A stretch of DNA of 64,000 bases from UBA5364 sp050259235 (GTDB taxonomy: Bacteria; Bacillota_I; Bacilli_A; RF39; UBA660): contig JBLNAG010000002.1 in assembly GCA_050259235.1 (NCBI GenBank), positions 346,763 to 410,762 on the forward strand, written 5' to 3'. Position 1 is the first letter of the stretch. The number at the start of each line of letters is the position of its first letter. Positions 1-9,083 of the stretch are shown in pieces. The position numbers were made by a program, and so were the translations under genes. Under the pieces are notes generated by a model that was given only the letters and a program-made list of their open reading frames with translations, had not been told where the DNA came from and made no database searches.

Positions 1-801
1 TTTAGTTGTAGCTGGAGCATCTACTGTTAACCAAGTTAATGCATTATCTAAACTATATTGATATACATATCCCGTTTCTCTTGCTGGATAATGTATTGTT
101 ACTGTTGCTGTTATTACCCAATTAGTTGTATTTATACTATAAGTTGGTATTGGTATATCGTTCGTTCTAACTATTAAACTATCTGAGACAGTTGTTAGTT
201 GATTATTATTTGTAGCTTTTACCTTGAATGTATAATCAGTATTATTTTTTAAATTATTGAACGTATAAACATTACTTGTTTGTTTACCTGTCCATGTGGT
301 TCCATTATCTTTACTAAATTGATAACCATTCATTCCGCTTTCTAAATCTTCACCTGTTGCAACTACTGTAATTGAATTACTGGTTACCAAATTAGATGCA
401 AGATTAACCGTTGGTGGAGTAGCATCTAGTTGATCACAACTTCCCTCTATTACATATATTTCTCCTAGTGTTCCACCAGCACAATACTTACCGTCACTTA
501 CTTTATCTAGTTCCAATATTCCGTTTTCATTAAGTATAACCTTACCACTTGTAAAACTCATATTTTTTATTTTTAATACTGGGTCTGTTACATTTATCCC
601 TTCACTTGGAAAATCAATAAAATCTTCACTTGCAATATATATATTAGCAGCTTCAAAAATACTCCTTACACTTTCTTTATAAGAAGCTTCCCTTGCTCTA
701 TCTATTATCCCTACTACTACAGGTACTGTGATTGCTGCTAGTATTGCCAGAATCACTATAACAGCTAGTAATTCTATTAAAGTGAATCCTTTATTTTTCA
801 T
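1..801 (-). CDS. Prepilin-type surface protein, N-terminal part (cut by window start)
   Basis: The frame is open from an ATG at 801 to the window edge: 267 codons with no stop. It begins with a short charged leader and the class III prepilin signature GFTLIELL. In type IV pilins and pseudopilins, prepilin peptidase cuts between this Gly and Phe, and the Glu at mature position 5 is present. A hydrophobic helix follows to about residue 28. Next comes a pilin-like segment (about 30-140) and a fibronectin-III-like domain (about 150-230). A good Shine-Dalgarno (AGGTGA) lies 7 bases upstream. The protein is closely similar to the first part of the gene at 970-3513, so the two are tandem paralogues. 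The likely role is a cell-surface or pseudopilus-associated adhesin. The family assignment rests on the N-terminus only, and the function is inferred. Confidence 0.8.
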   Translation of the reverse strand, partial: MKNKGFTLIELLAVIVILAILAAITVPVVVGIIDRAREASYKESVRSIFEAANIYIASEDFIDFPSEGINVTDPVLKIKNMSFTSGKVILNENGILELDKVSDGKYCAGGTLGEIYVIEGSCDQLDATPPTVNLASNLVTSNSITVVATGEDLESGMNGYQFSKDNGTTWTGKQTSNVYTFNNLKNNTDYTFKVKATNNNQLTTVSDSLIVRTNDIPIPTYSINTTNWVITATVTIHYPARETGYVYQYSLDNALTWLTVDAPATTK

Positions 802-840
802 TAAAATCACCTATATTTATCTTTCCATTTTATTCCTACA

Positions 841-859
841 TTATGCGATTTTAACAAAA
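841..859 (-). promoter_or_regulatory. Shared upstream element of the two prepilin-type genes, copy 1
   Basis: Read on the plus strand, this is TTATG-NN-ATTTTAACAAAA, found about 40 bases upstream of the start at 801. The same 19-base pattern occurs at 3547-3565 upstream of the paralogue. It may be part of the promoter (TTGTTA as a -35) or a regulator site. It could equally be a remnant of the duplication. Confidence 0.35.
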
Positions 860-932
860 TTTAATTTTCTAATCAATAAAATATTTAGAAAATTACTCTC
901 CATTTTTTACCAATTAATATTATATTATAATA

Positions 933-961
933 AAAAAATGTAACAAAATGTTACATTTTTT
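933..961 (-). terminator. Intrinsic terminator between the two prepilin-type genes
   Basis: A perfect 12-bp stem (AAAAAATGTAAC with GTTACATTTTTT) and a 5-base loop lie just past the stop of the gene ending at 970. The U-rich arm serves the minus strand, although the symmetry would allow both directions. Confidence 0.75.
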
Positions 962-969
962 ATTAAGCA

Positions 970-3513
970 TTAAGGTAATATTGTGATAACTACTGATCCA
1001 TGGGTAGTATTTGCATTGGCCGTATTAACTGGGTTGGTTCCATTATTATATGATCCTCCACCACCAGCACCAGCATTTGCTGCTCCAGCACCACCGCCAG
1101 AGTAACCACCACCACCGGCACCATTATCGTTAGTACTATCAGAAGTTCCACCACCACCGCCGAATCCTCCCGTACCATATGTACCACTAGCTCCGAGTCC
1201 ACCATTTATAAATGATTTCCCTCCATATGTTGAATTTAAACCATCTCCAGTAAATCCTCCACCACCACCAGCAGTTCCAACGTTAGTACCACCGCCACCA
1301 GCAGTACCACCAGCACCACCAGTTAGGTTTCCAGCAAGACCAGAATTTCCAGTTGTTCCTCCTGAAGCAGCTGTAGCATTATCTCCGCCACCACCGCCAC
1401 CTCCTGCTACGATAAGTGCAGTATTGTTATTTAAAGCAACAAATGTTCCGCCACCACCGCCGCCTCCAGTGTCACTAGTACTTGAACTTGTTCCCATTTG
1501 TCCTACTAATATTTTTAATACTTGACCAGCGGTTAAACTAAAATCTCCTTGCATTGAAGCACCATTTCCAGCAGGGGTTGTAACTCCAGCGTTGTCGCCG
1601 TTTCCACCTTTGGCACCTTTAGCCAATATACGATATGTTCCTGTATATGGTACAGTCCAAGTTTGAATTCCACTAGTTGAAGTTACTAGACCTGCTAATG
1701 AAGTACCTGTATATGCTGTATTTATTTGAGCTTGTGTAGGTCCAACTGCCCCAGTTGCACCTGCATTAGTAAATGTATATACAGCAGGAATAACATTAAC
1801 AGTCCTTGTTTTAGCTACAGCTGCATTTCCAGATGCATCACTTACATTATAAGTTAATGTATATGTACCTACTGCTGCAGTATTGACTGTTCCTGTTGTA
1901 ACTATACTTGATGTTATATTTCCTCCAGTGTTATCCGTTGCAGTTGCACCAACATCAGTGTATGTACTTCCTAATGGTACAGTTACTGGGTTACTACCAG
2001 TCACAGTAATAACTGGTACAGTATTATCTAAGTTAAAGACATTACTTCTTGTAATTATTGTATTTCCTGCATTATCTTTTCCTAGTACCCATAAGTAGTA
2101 TCCACCACTTACTCCTGCTGAAGTACTAATTGTCCCTCCACTAGTAAATGTTGTGGTGAAGCTTGCTTCTGTTGGAGCTGTTGTACTTGTTGTCCATTGA
2201 TATTCTAGACTACTTGATAACACTCCACTACTTGTATCACTTACTGTAACTGTTGTACTTCTACTCTTAGCGTAGGTTGTGTTTCCATTTGTTCCAAATG
2301 TTACGTCTGGATTTGTTTTATCTAATTTATATGGACCACTACATACTACACTACTATTATTGTTAGCATTATCAGTTGATAATGCACATACTTTATTCGT
2401 TGTACTTTCTGTTGATATTGTCACTGTTCCACTTACTGCATTAACCACTGTTGTTGGAGTACATGATGCACTTGTTGTTTGACAATATGTATAACTCTTA
2501 ACTCCACTTTCATTATCGGTTCCAATAACAATAACATTAAAGTTTGCATTTGCCCAACTATTGGCATTAAATGGCGTTCCTACTACTGATATACTAACAC
2601 TAGGATTATATTTATCTATATTTGCTACTGTATAGCTTGTTCCACTTATTTCATTTGGTCCATCTAAAATCCTTGCTATAACACTTCCATTATCTGTAAA
2701 TGTTATATCTTTTGTAATAGCCGGAGCATCCACTGTTAACCACGTTAAAGCATTATCCAAACTATATTGATAGACATATCCCGCTTCTCTTGCTGGATAT
2801 GTTATTGTTACTACAGCAGATGATACCCAATTAGTTGTATTTATACTATATGTTGGTATTGGTATATCATTTGTTGTTACTGTTATACTATTTGATATTG
2901 TAGATAATTGATTGTTATTTATTACCCTTACTTTAAATGTATAATTAGTATTATTAGTTAAATTATTAAAATTATAAACATTACTTGTTTGTTTATTTGT
3001 CCATGTGGTTCCATTATCTTTACTAAATTGATAGCCATTTATTCCACTCTCTAAATCTTCACCAGTTGCTACTATTGTTATTGAACTACTTGTTACCAGG
3101 TTAGATGTTAAATTCACTGTTGGTGGGGTTACATCTAATTGATCACAACTTCCTTCTATTATAATTATTTCTTCAAGTGTTCCACCAGCACAATATCTTC
3201 CATTACTAACTTTATCTATCTCTAATATTCCCTTATTATTTAAAATTATTTTGCCGCTAGTAAAACTCATGTTTTTTATTTTTAATACTGGGTCTGTTAC
3301 ATTTATTCCTCCACTTGGAAAAGTTGTAAAATCTTCACTTGCTACATATATGTTAGCAGCTTCGAAAACACTTCTTACACTTTCTTTATAAGATGCTTCC
3401 CTTGCTCTATCTATTATCCCTACTACTACAGGTACTGTGATTGCTGCTATTATTGCCAAAATCACTATAACTGCTAGTAGTTCTATTAATGTGAACCCTT
3501 TTCTATTTTTCAT
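970..3513 (-). CDS. Large prepilin-type surface protein with FN3/Ig-like, DUF5011-like and glycine-rich domains
   Basis: About 847 residues starting at ATG 3513, which has GGGTGG just upstream; an in-frame start 30 bases earlier lacks a ribosome site. The start MKNRKGFTLIELL is a class III prepilin signal with Glu at mature position 5, followed by a hydrophobic helix. Then come a pilin-like region (to about 140), a fibronectin-III-like domain (about 140-220) and several Ig-like segments with DNxxxx-type motifs (about 225-540). A DUF5011-like domain follows (about 540-620). The C-terminal 230 residues match the pattern of the glycine-rich domain also seen in ALK/LTK receptors: FTNAGA, then GPTQ, then long Gly runs. 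Ordinary pilins are about 100-170 residues, so this is a pilin-anchored giant ectodomain. It lies beside its paralogue at 1-801. The adhesin-like role is inferred; export through a ComG-like or type IV pilus machine is expected but that machine is not in the window. Confidence 0.82.
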   Translation of the reverse strand: MKNRKGFTLIELLAVIVILAIIAAITVPVVVGIIDRAREASYKESVRSVFEAANIYVASEDFTTFPSGGINVTDPVLKIKNMSFTSGKIILNNKGILEIDKVSNGRYCAGGTLEEIIIIEGSCDQLDVTPPTVNLTSNLVTSSSITIVATGEDLESGINGYQFSKDNGTTWTNKQTSNVYNFNNLTNNTNYTFKVRVINNNQLSTISNSITVTTNDIPIPTYSINTTNWVSSAVVTITYPAREAGYVYQYSLDNALTWLTVDAPAITKDITFTDNGSVIARILDGPNEISGTSYTVANIDKYNPSVSISVVGTPFNANSWANANFNVIVIGTDNESGVKSYTYCQTTSASCTPTTVVNAVSGTVTISTESTTNKVCALSTDNANNNSSVVCSGPYKLDKTNPDVTFGTNGNTTYAKSRSTTVTVSDTSSGVLSSSLEYQWTTSTTAPTEASFTTTFTSGGTISTSAGVSGGYYLWVLGKDNAGNTIITRSNVFNLDNTVPVITVTGSNPVTVPLGSTYTDVGATATDNTGGNITSSIVTTGTVNTAAVGTYTLTYNVSDASGNAAVAKTRTVNVIPAVYTFTNAGATGAVGPTQAQINTAYTGTSLAGLVTSTSGIQTWTVPYTGTYRILAKGAKGGNGDNAGVTTPAGNGASMQGDFSLTAGQVLKILVGQMGTSSSTSDTGGGGGGGTFVALNNNTALIVAGGGGGGGDNATAASGGTTGNSGLAGNLTGGAGGTAGGGGTNVGTAGGGGGFTGDGLNSTYGGKSFINGGLGASGTYGTGGFGGGGGTSDSTNDNGAGGGGYSGGGAGAANAGAGGGGSYNNGTNPVNTANANTTHGSVVITILP

Positions 3514-3546
3514 TAAACCACCCATATATTTCTGATTTATCATTGC

Positions 3547-3565
3547 TTATGAAATTTTAACAAAA
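3547..3565 (-). promoter_or_regulatory. Shared upstream element of the two prepilin-type genes, copy 2
   Basis: TTATG-NN-ATTTTAACAAAA on the plus strand, 34 bases upstream of the start at 3513. It is the same element as at 841-859. The flanking sequence is much less alike than the element itself. Confidence 0.35.
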
Positions 3566-3654
3566 ATAACCTTTGTATACAACAAAAATTCATAAATATC
3601 CTTTACCACTTTTTGTCAATAAAATTAAACAAAACAAAAAGAGTTATTTATATT

Positions 3655-4056
3655 TTATTTTATAATTGAATATTCAACTCTTGCTGCTGATTTTAGATCA
3701 TCTGTAACTTCAATAATTAGTTGTTTTGTTTCATTTGCTTTAATAGTCGTTCCTATATAACCTGTTGTATCAATTAATAATTCATCCTCTTTATTATATA
3801 ACTTAACCGAAATAACCCTTAAAGTATAATCATTTGGGTTTGTATTTTGAACATTCGCAACCAATCTGCTAATCTTATTTTGATAAACAATACTTAATTG
3901 ACCTATTTTTAAACCCTCAATTGTTGCTCCACTAACAATTGAACTATCTGGATTTGTATCCACATGTTCATCATTGTTTTTATTACTTTTACATCCTGTA
4001 ACTAAAACTACCACCAAACATACTATTAGTAAACTTTTCATTATTTTTTTAATCAT
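3655..4056 (-). CDS. Small lipoprotein, possible FxLYD-like domain
   Basis: 133 residues when started at ATG 4056; the ATG at 4065 abuts the GGAG and is too close. A basic start and hydrophobic stretch lead to a lipobox (VTGC, Cys about residue 22), so the mature protein should be lipid-anchored outside the membrane. A polar Asn/Asp linker precedes a single beta-rich domain of about 90 residues. That domain carries VANVQNTN and VKLYNKEDELL, which resembles FxLYD-type extracellular domains. It sits between ftsH and the prepilin-type proteins. No specific function can be assigned; the lipoprotein call is firm and the domain call is tentative. Confidence 0.7.
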   Translation of the reverse strand: MIKKIMKSLLIVCLVVVLVTGCKSNKNNDEHVDTNPDSSIVSGATIEGLKIGQLSIVYQNKISRLVANVQNTNPNDYTLRVISVKLYNKEDELLIDTTGYIGTTIKANETKQLIIEVTDDLKSAARVEYSIIK

Positions 4057-4135
4057 CTTGTCCATCTCCTCTTAATATTATTGTAATTTATCATGATATA
4101 TATTAATATTTTTTTCAATATAAGAAAACTTATAC

Positions 4136-4162
4136 CAAAAAAAGAAGACTTATTTGTCTTCT
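4136..4162 (-). terminator. Terminator overlapping the end of ftsH
   Basis: The stem AGAAGAC/GTCTTCT has a 6-base loop that contains the ftsH stop codon. A run of seven U follows on the minus strand. Confidence 0.75.
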
Positions 4163-6138
4163 AATTCTTTTATCAATTCCTCTTTAGTCATTTTTGCATA
4201 ACCTTTGATTCCTTTTTCTTTTGCTAATTCCTTTAATTCAACTGAAGTTAAGTCATTTAAAGAGAGTTCTTTAAAATCACTATCATCTTTTTCACTATCT
4301 TCATCTGGCATTATTTTATGTTCTACTAAGTAATCAATTTGTTCTTTAGTAATAGTTTCATGTTCAATTAAAACATTAGCTATTAAATCTAACAAATCAC
4401 GATTTTCTTTTAGTGTTTTCTTAGTAACTTCATATTGTTCCTTAATAATTTTTCTAATTTCTTCATCTATTTCAAATGCAACTTGACTAGAAAAATTGCG
4501 ACTCTTATTATAATCTCTTCCTAAAAATACACTTGATTCTTGATGTTCAAATTGAATAGGTCCTAATGAACTCATACCATATTCTGTAACCATTGCACGA
4601 GCTATTTTTGTAGCTTGTTCAAAGTCATTATGAGCACCAGTAGTAATTTCATCAAAAACTAGTTCCTCAGCAACCCTACCACCTAGTAAACCAGATATTC
4701 TTTCTAGTAATTCCTTCTTAGTAGCTGTAATTTTTTCTTCCTTTGGCAGCATCATTGTATATCCACCAGCATAACCTCTAGGAATAATCGTTACTTTTTG
4801 TACATCATTAGCACCATCTAACATTAATCCTAAAACAACGTGGCCCGCTTCATGATAAGCAACTAATTTCTTTTCTTCTTCAGTATACTTCTTAGATTTC
4901 TTAGCAGGTCCCATTAAAACACGGTCATGTGCTTCATCTATTTCAGTCATTGTTATATGTGGTTTATCTCTTCTAACTGCTAATAAAGCAGCTTCATTTA
5001 ATAAGTTTTCTAAGTCTGCACCACTAAAACCAACTGTTCTTCTGGCAATGTTTTCTAATTTTACGCCTTTGCTAAAAGTCTTACCTTTAGCATGAACTCC
5101 AAGTATTTCTTCTCTACCTTTAATATCAGGTAAATTAACTGTTACTTGACGGTCAAATCTTCCTGGTCTAAGTAATGCTGGATCTAATACATCAGGACGG
5201 TTTGTAGCAGCAATAATGATAATTCCCTCATTAGTACCAAATCCATCCATCTCTGTTAATAATTGATTTAATGTTTGTTCTCTTTCATCATGCCCGCCAC
5301 CTAAACCAGCACCTCTTTGTCTACCAACTGCATCAATTTCATCAATGAAAATTAAGCATGGAGCACTTTGCTTAGCTTGTTTAAACATGTCACGAACACG
5401 ACTAGCACCAACACCTACAAATAGTTCAACAAATTCTGAACCACTTATATAGTAAAAAGGTACATTTGCTTCACCAGCAACAGCACGGGCTAATAAAGTT
5501 TTACCAGTCCCTGGAGGACCAACTAATAATACCCCTTTTGGTATACGAGCACCAAGTCTTTGAAATCTTTTAGGATTTTTTAAGAAGTCTATTAACTCTG
5601 CTACTTCTTCTTTTTCTTCTTCAAGACCAGCAACACTTTCAAATGTTACTTTTTTATTTTGTTCATTTAATCTTGCTCTACTTTTACCAAAATCCATTGA
5701 TTTATTAGCTCCACCCATTTGACGGCTAATAAAGAAGAATGCAATTCCTACCAAAAATACTAATGGTAAAACATTGACTAAAAATAATAATAACGCTCCT
5801 GATTCAGGATCAGAAACTGCTTCAAATTTGAATCCTTTTTCTTCTTGTAAATTTATTAATACTGTCATTGTTTCTTCTGCCAAAGGCATTCTAAACATAA
5901 AAGATTCATTTTCTTTATAGTTTTCTAATGTTCCTCTAACTTCATAAACACTAGCCCTACTTCTAGGTATAACAGTAATTTCTTCTACTTCTCCTGCATT
6001 AGCAATCTTTATAAATTCATCATAAGTGAGAATATTTACTTTTTGATTTAAGTTGTTAATAAAATAAAGTATTCCCATGATAAATAAAAACAAAACTAAG
6101 TAAGGTAATAATCCTCTTCTTACGACTTTTTTGTTCAT
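4150..6138 (-). CDS. ftsH: ATP-dependent zinc metalloprotease FtsH, with a C-terminal Rho_N/SAP-like extension
   Basis: About 662 residues. The ATG at 6138 is 9 bases after GGGAGG; a TTG one codon earlier is possible. FtsH is a membrane-anchored hexameric AAA+ protease that degrades misfolded and regulatory membrane and cytosolic proteins. Two membrane segments are visible (about 11-28 and 116-138), flanking an external domain. The AAA module has Walker A GPPGTGKT (about 207-214), Walker B LIFIDEID and the second region of homology. The zinc protease motif HEAGH is at about 429-433. The last 38 residues (LNDLTSVELKELAKEKGIKGY and onward) look like a Rho N-terminal/SAP-type helical motif, which typical FtsH proteins do not carry. 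It follows tilS by 14 bases, as in other Bacilli, but hpt is absent between them. Confidence 0.96.
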   Translation of the reverse strand: MNKKVVRRGLLPYLVLFLFIMGILYFINNLNQKVNILTYDEFIKIANAGEVEEITVIPRSRASVYEVRGTLENYKENESFMFRMPLAEETMTVLINLQEEKGFKFEAVSDPESGALLLFLVNVLPLVFLVGIAFFFISRQMGGANKSMDFGKSRARLNEQNKKVTFESVAGLEEEKEEVAELIDFLKNPKRFQRLGARIPKGVLLVGPPGTGKTLLARAVAGEANVPFYYISGSEFVELFVGVGASRVRDMFKQAKQSAPCLIFIDEIDAVGRQRGAGLGGGHDEREQTLNQLLTEMDGFGTNEGIIIIAATNRPDVLDPALLRPGRFDRQVTVNLPDIKGREEILGVHAKGKTFSKGVKLENIARRTVGFSGADLENLLNEAALLAVRRDKPHITMTEIDEAHDRVLMGPAKKSKKYTEEEKKLVAYHEAGHVVLGLMLDGANDVQKVTIIPRGYAGGYTMMLPKEEKITATKKELLERISGLLGGRVAEELVFDEITTGAHNDFEQATKIARAMVTEYGMSSLGPIQFEHQESSVFLGRDYNKSRNFSSQVAFEIDEEIRKIIKEQYEVTKKTLKENRDLLDLIANVLIEHETITKEQIDYLVEHKIMPDEDSEKDDSDFKELSLNDLTSVELKELAKEKGIKGYAKMTKEELIKELEDK

Positions 6139-6152
6139 CAAATTCTTCCTCC

Positions 6153-7478
6153 CTAATAATACCTAAGTATTATATCATACTTTTCTTTTTTTGTTTTATC
6201 AAATTTAGATTTTTTTAAACCTGGTAACCAAACAATATTATCATCAGAGTCAACCACAATTGGCCATAAATCTCTTTCTTTTGTTGATATCTTAGAGTCG
6301 ATAAAAATGTCATTTATCTTTTTATGACCTAACATTCCCTTAACATACATTTTATCGCCATTTTTTCTAGTTCTAACATGTAATGGCAATTTAACTTCTT
6401 TTTGATTTAATCTACAAATAAAATTATCAGTTTGATCACTATTTTCTACAACTTCTATATTCTTACCATTTGGTAAATTAATATATTCTATTAATTCAAT
6501 TTCATATTCATTAGCACCTTGTTCCATATTAACTAATACCAAATTATTATATGTTTTTACTGCTTGAATATTATTTGGTAGATGAATTTTTACATTGGCT
6601 CTCTTAGATTTAATTATACTATGTAATAGTTCTGCATGATGATCAGTTATTAACATTAAATCATCTTGATAAATATGTTCTAACATAGAATAAATTATTT
6701 TCATTTGAATAATATATTCTTCTTTTAAGAAAGCTTCAATATCTAGTACATTTTGTGGATATACCCTTTTAATAATATTTTTTACTTGTTTATCTATATA
6801 GTTATTATAATCTAATAAAGTCCTACTAAACTTATAAAATTTTTGATGAACGTTTGGATCTTCTTTTTTGAATTCCGGAACGATATACTTACGAAAACGA
6901 TTTCTTGTATAGACATCTTTAAAATTAGAATTATCTTGAGCATAACTTAATTTGTTTTCTTTCAGATATTCTAAAATTTCAGCTTTAGTATTTTTAATAA
7001 GAGGTCTTAAAATAGTATAATCTCCCATATCAACTTCTTCAGAAAAACCACTATACCCTCTTAGAGTTGAACCTCTAACAATACGCATTAAAATTGTTTC
7101 CATTAAATCATCAGCATGATGTGCTGTAAGTAGGTATTTAGCATGATATTTTTTAACAATTTGACTAAAGTAATTATATCTTTTACTTCTTGCCTCATTA
7201 TGAAAATTATCATCACCATATTCTTCAATAACCATACTTTCAAAAACAACATGATGATTCATACAAAAGTTTTCCACAAATATTTTTTCATCGTAGCTTT
7301 CCTTGCGCATATTATGATTAACGTGAGCACAGACAACTTGAATATCTATAGCCTTTTTTAATCTTGACATAATGTGTAATAACGCCATTGAATCAGGACC
7401 ACCTGAAACAGCTACTACAATAGTATCCCCATACTTAATCTTATTATTATTTAATAAAGAATCATATACTTCTTGCAT
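6153..7478 (-). CDS. tilS: tRNA(Ile)-lysidine synthase
   Basis: 441 residues. It attaches lysine to C34 of the tRNA that reads AUA, changing its identity from Met to Ile; this is essential in most bacteria. The N-terminal PP-loop SGGPDS (about 25-30) binds ATP. It is followed by the N-type synthetase domain with HxxDD (TAHHADDLMETILMR, about 119-133). The C-terminal TilS domains carry RTRKNGDKM and LPGLKKSKF. The length matches the family. The start has TAGGAGG 6 bases upstream. It lies directly upstream of ftsH, the usual Bacilli arrangement, and probably shares its transcript. Confidence 0.95.
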   Translation of the reverse strand: MQEVYDSLLNNNKIKYGDTIVVAVSGGPDSMALLHIMSRLKKAIDIQVVCAHVNHNMRKESYDEKIFVENFCMNHHVVFESMVIEEYGDDNFHNEARSKRYNYFSQIVKKYHAKYLLTAHHADDLMETILMRIVRGSTLRGYSGFSEEVDMGDYTILRPLIKNTKAEILEYLKENKLSYAQDNSNFKDVYTRNRFRKYIVPEFKKEDPNVHQKFYKFSRTLLDYNNYIDKQVKNIIKRVYPQNVLDIEAFLKEEYIIQMKIIYSMLEHIYQDDLMLITDHHAELLHSIIKSKRANVKIHLPNNIQAVKTYNNLVLVNMEQGANEYEIELIEYINLPNGKNIEVVENSDQTDNFICRLNQKEVKLPLHVRTRKNGDKMYVKGMLGHKKINDIFIDSKISTKERDLWPIVVDSDDNIVWLPGLKKSKFDKTKKEKYDIILRYY

Positions 7479-7488
7479 ATTATTCCTC

Positions 7489-8139
7489 CTACCATTTTAT
7501 TTTTTCAATATTATTTTTTTCTAAAAAATTATTAATTTTTGAGAAAGGTTTACTTCCAAAAAAACCACGATGTGCTGATAAAGGTGATGGATGTACACTT
7601 TCTATTATTAAATGTTTCTTATTAGTTATTAACCCTTTTTTACTTCGAGCATAATTTCCCCATAAAACAAAAACTATTGGTTTTTCTCTTTCATTTAACT
7701 TTTTAATAATACTATCAGTAAATTGTTCCCATCCAATTCCTCGATGTGATAAAGGTTTATCTTTTTCCACAGTCATAATGGCATTTAATAGAAATACTCC
7801 TTGTTTTGCCCATGACTCTAAATTATTTCCTTCTTTTTTTATTCCTAGATCATTTTCTAATTCCTTTAAAATATTCACTAATGAAGGGGGTCTACTAACG
7901 TCATCACTAACAGAAAAAGATAAACCATGTGCTTGATTTTCTCCATGATATGGATCTTGCCCTAATATGACCACTTTTACATCATCATAGCCTGTATATT
8001 TTAAAGCTTTGAATATATTATTGTACTCAGGATAAACAATTTTATTTTTATACATATCTCTTATTTTATTTCCTAAATCTTTGAAATAAGATTTATTAGT
8101 TTCTTCCTTTAAAACATCATTCCAACCTTTATTTATCAT
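7489..8139 (-). CDS. ung: Uracil-DNA glycosylase (family 1)
   Basis: 216 residues, the usual size. It removes uracil from DNA and so starts base excision repair. The water-activating motif GQDPYHG (about 61-67) is intact, and the C-terminal loop HPSPLSAHRGFFG carries the minor-groove Leu/His motif. It sits 10 bases upstream of tilS and about 100 bases downstream of the rsmA start side, so it could be cotranscribed with tilS and ftsH. In this cluster it lies near dut, which acts on the same problem (keeping uracil out of DNA). Confidence 0.96.
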   Translation of the reverse strand: MINKGWNDVLKEETNKSYFKDLGNKIRDMYKNKIVYPEYNNIFKALKYTGYDDVKVVILGQDPYHGENQAHGLSFSVSDDVSRPPSLVNILKELENDLGIKKEGNNLESWAKQGVFLLNAIMTVEKDKPLSHRGIGWEQFTDSIIKKLNEREKPIVFVLWGNYARSKKGLITNKKHLIIESVHPSPLSAHRGFFGSKPFSKINNFLEKNNIEKIKW

Positions 8140-8228
8140 TTTATCACGACCCTAATTATATTTTACCATATTTTGTTATACTTCAAACCTATTATTCAAT
8201 AAAATTATCCTTTACCCTTTATCTTTAC

Positions 8229-8250
8229 AAAAAAAAGTGACTAATCACTT
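8229..8250 (-). terminator. Terminator overlapping the end of rsmA
   Basis: Stem AAGTGA/TCACTT with a 4-base loop holding the rsmA TAG stop, followed by eight U on the minus strand. Confidence 0.75.
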
Positions 8251-9074
8251 AATTTATTTGCAATTTCAACAAAAACATCAATTGGTATTTGTTCAGCACG
8301 TGAACTCAAACTATAATTATGAGAAAGTAATATTTCTTCTATTTTTTCTAGATTATAATTATTTAGATTGTTTCTAATTGTTTTTCTTTTTTGTTTAAAA
8401 CTATCCTTTATTAACTTAAAGAAAAAAGTAGTATTATTTAATTTTTGTTTCTCTTTTTTCTTTTGAAATTCCACAACAATACTGTCAACATTGGGTTTAG
8501 GAATAAAAACGTTTTTACTAACATCCATAACTTTTCTAACATCAAAGTAATAATTTAGAAAAATAGTTAAAGAATTATACTCCTTAGTACCAACATTAGC
8601 TTTAAAACGATCTCCAACTTCCTTTTGAACCATAACCACTATCTTATCAACGTTTATTTCTTCTTCAATAAACTTAACAATAATAGGAGTAGTAATATAG
8701 TAAGGCAGATTTGCCACTACATATAGTTTGTCATAGTCATATTCTTCTAGCTTCTTCTTTAAATCTACTTTTAAGAAATCTTCAAAAACAATATCAACAT
8801 TGTTAACATCTTTTAAATTAGTTTCTAAAATTTTCTTTAATCTTGTATCTATTTCATAACATAACACTCTTTTTGCAACTGATGCAAGTTTATACGTTAA
8901 TGAACCAGCACCAGGCCCTATTTCAATAACTAGTGTAGAATTATCAATATTACTTTTATTTACAATATTATTAATAATATTTTCATCGATAATAAAATTT
9001 TGACCAAAGTTCTTTTTGAATATAAAATCATTATCTTTTAATAATTGCTGCATTTTATTTGGTGAATATTCCAT
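8241..9074 (-). CDS. rsmA: 16S rRNA (A1518/A1519) dimethyltransferase
   Basis: 277 residues. RsmA (KsgA) dimethylates two adjacent adenines in helix 45 of 16S rRNA late in 30S assembly. The SAM-binding motif IGPGAGSLT (about 52-60) and the catalytic NLPYYI (about 121-126) are both clear. FGQNFIIDENI near the start is the family N-terminal signature. In B. subtilis it follows rnmV (RNase M5) and yabE. Here the 3D-domain gene and a lipoprotein gene lie upstream and rnmV is missing. The end carries its own terminator. Confidence 0.95.
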   Translation of the reverse strand: MEYSPNKMQQLLKDNDFIFKKNFGQNFIIDENIINNIVNKSNIDNSTLVIEIGPGAGSLTYKLASVAKRVLCYEIDTRLKKILETNLKDVNNVDIVFEDFLKVDLKKKLEEYDYDKLYVVANLPYYITTPIIVKFIEEEINVDKIVVMVQKEVGDRFKANVGTKEYNSLTIFLNYYFDVRKVMDVSKNVFIPKPNVDSIVVEFQKKKEKQKLNNTTFFFKLIKDSFKQKRKTIRNNLNNYNLEKIEEILLSHNYSLSSRAEQIPIDVFVEIANKLSD

Positions 9075-9083
9075 AACATCTTC

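Noticed and set aside
1030..1480. Dense GGN/CCN triplet repeats that look like a microsatellite or CRISPR-like array
   Set aside because: They are in frame and encode the glycine-rich domain of the prepilin-type protein; there are no regular spacers.
1883..2482. Long open frames on the plus strand opposite the prepilin-type gene
   Set aside because: They are shadows of the repetitive, Thr/Ser-rich coding strand, without ribosome sites.
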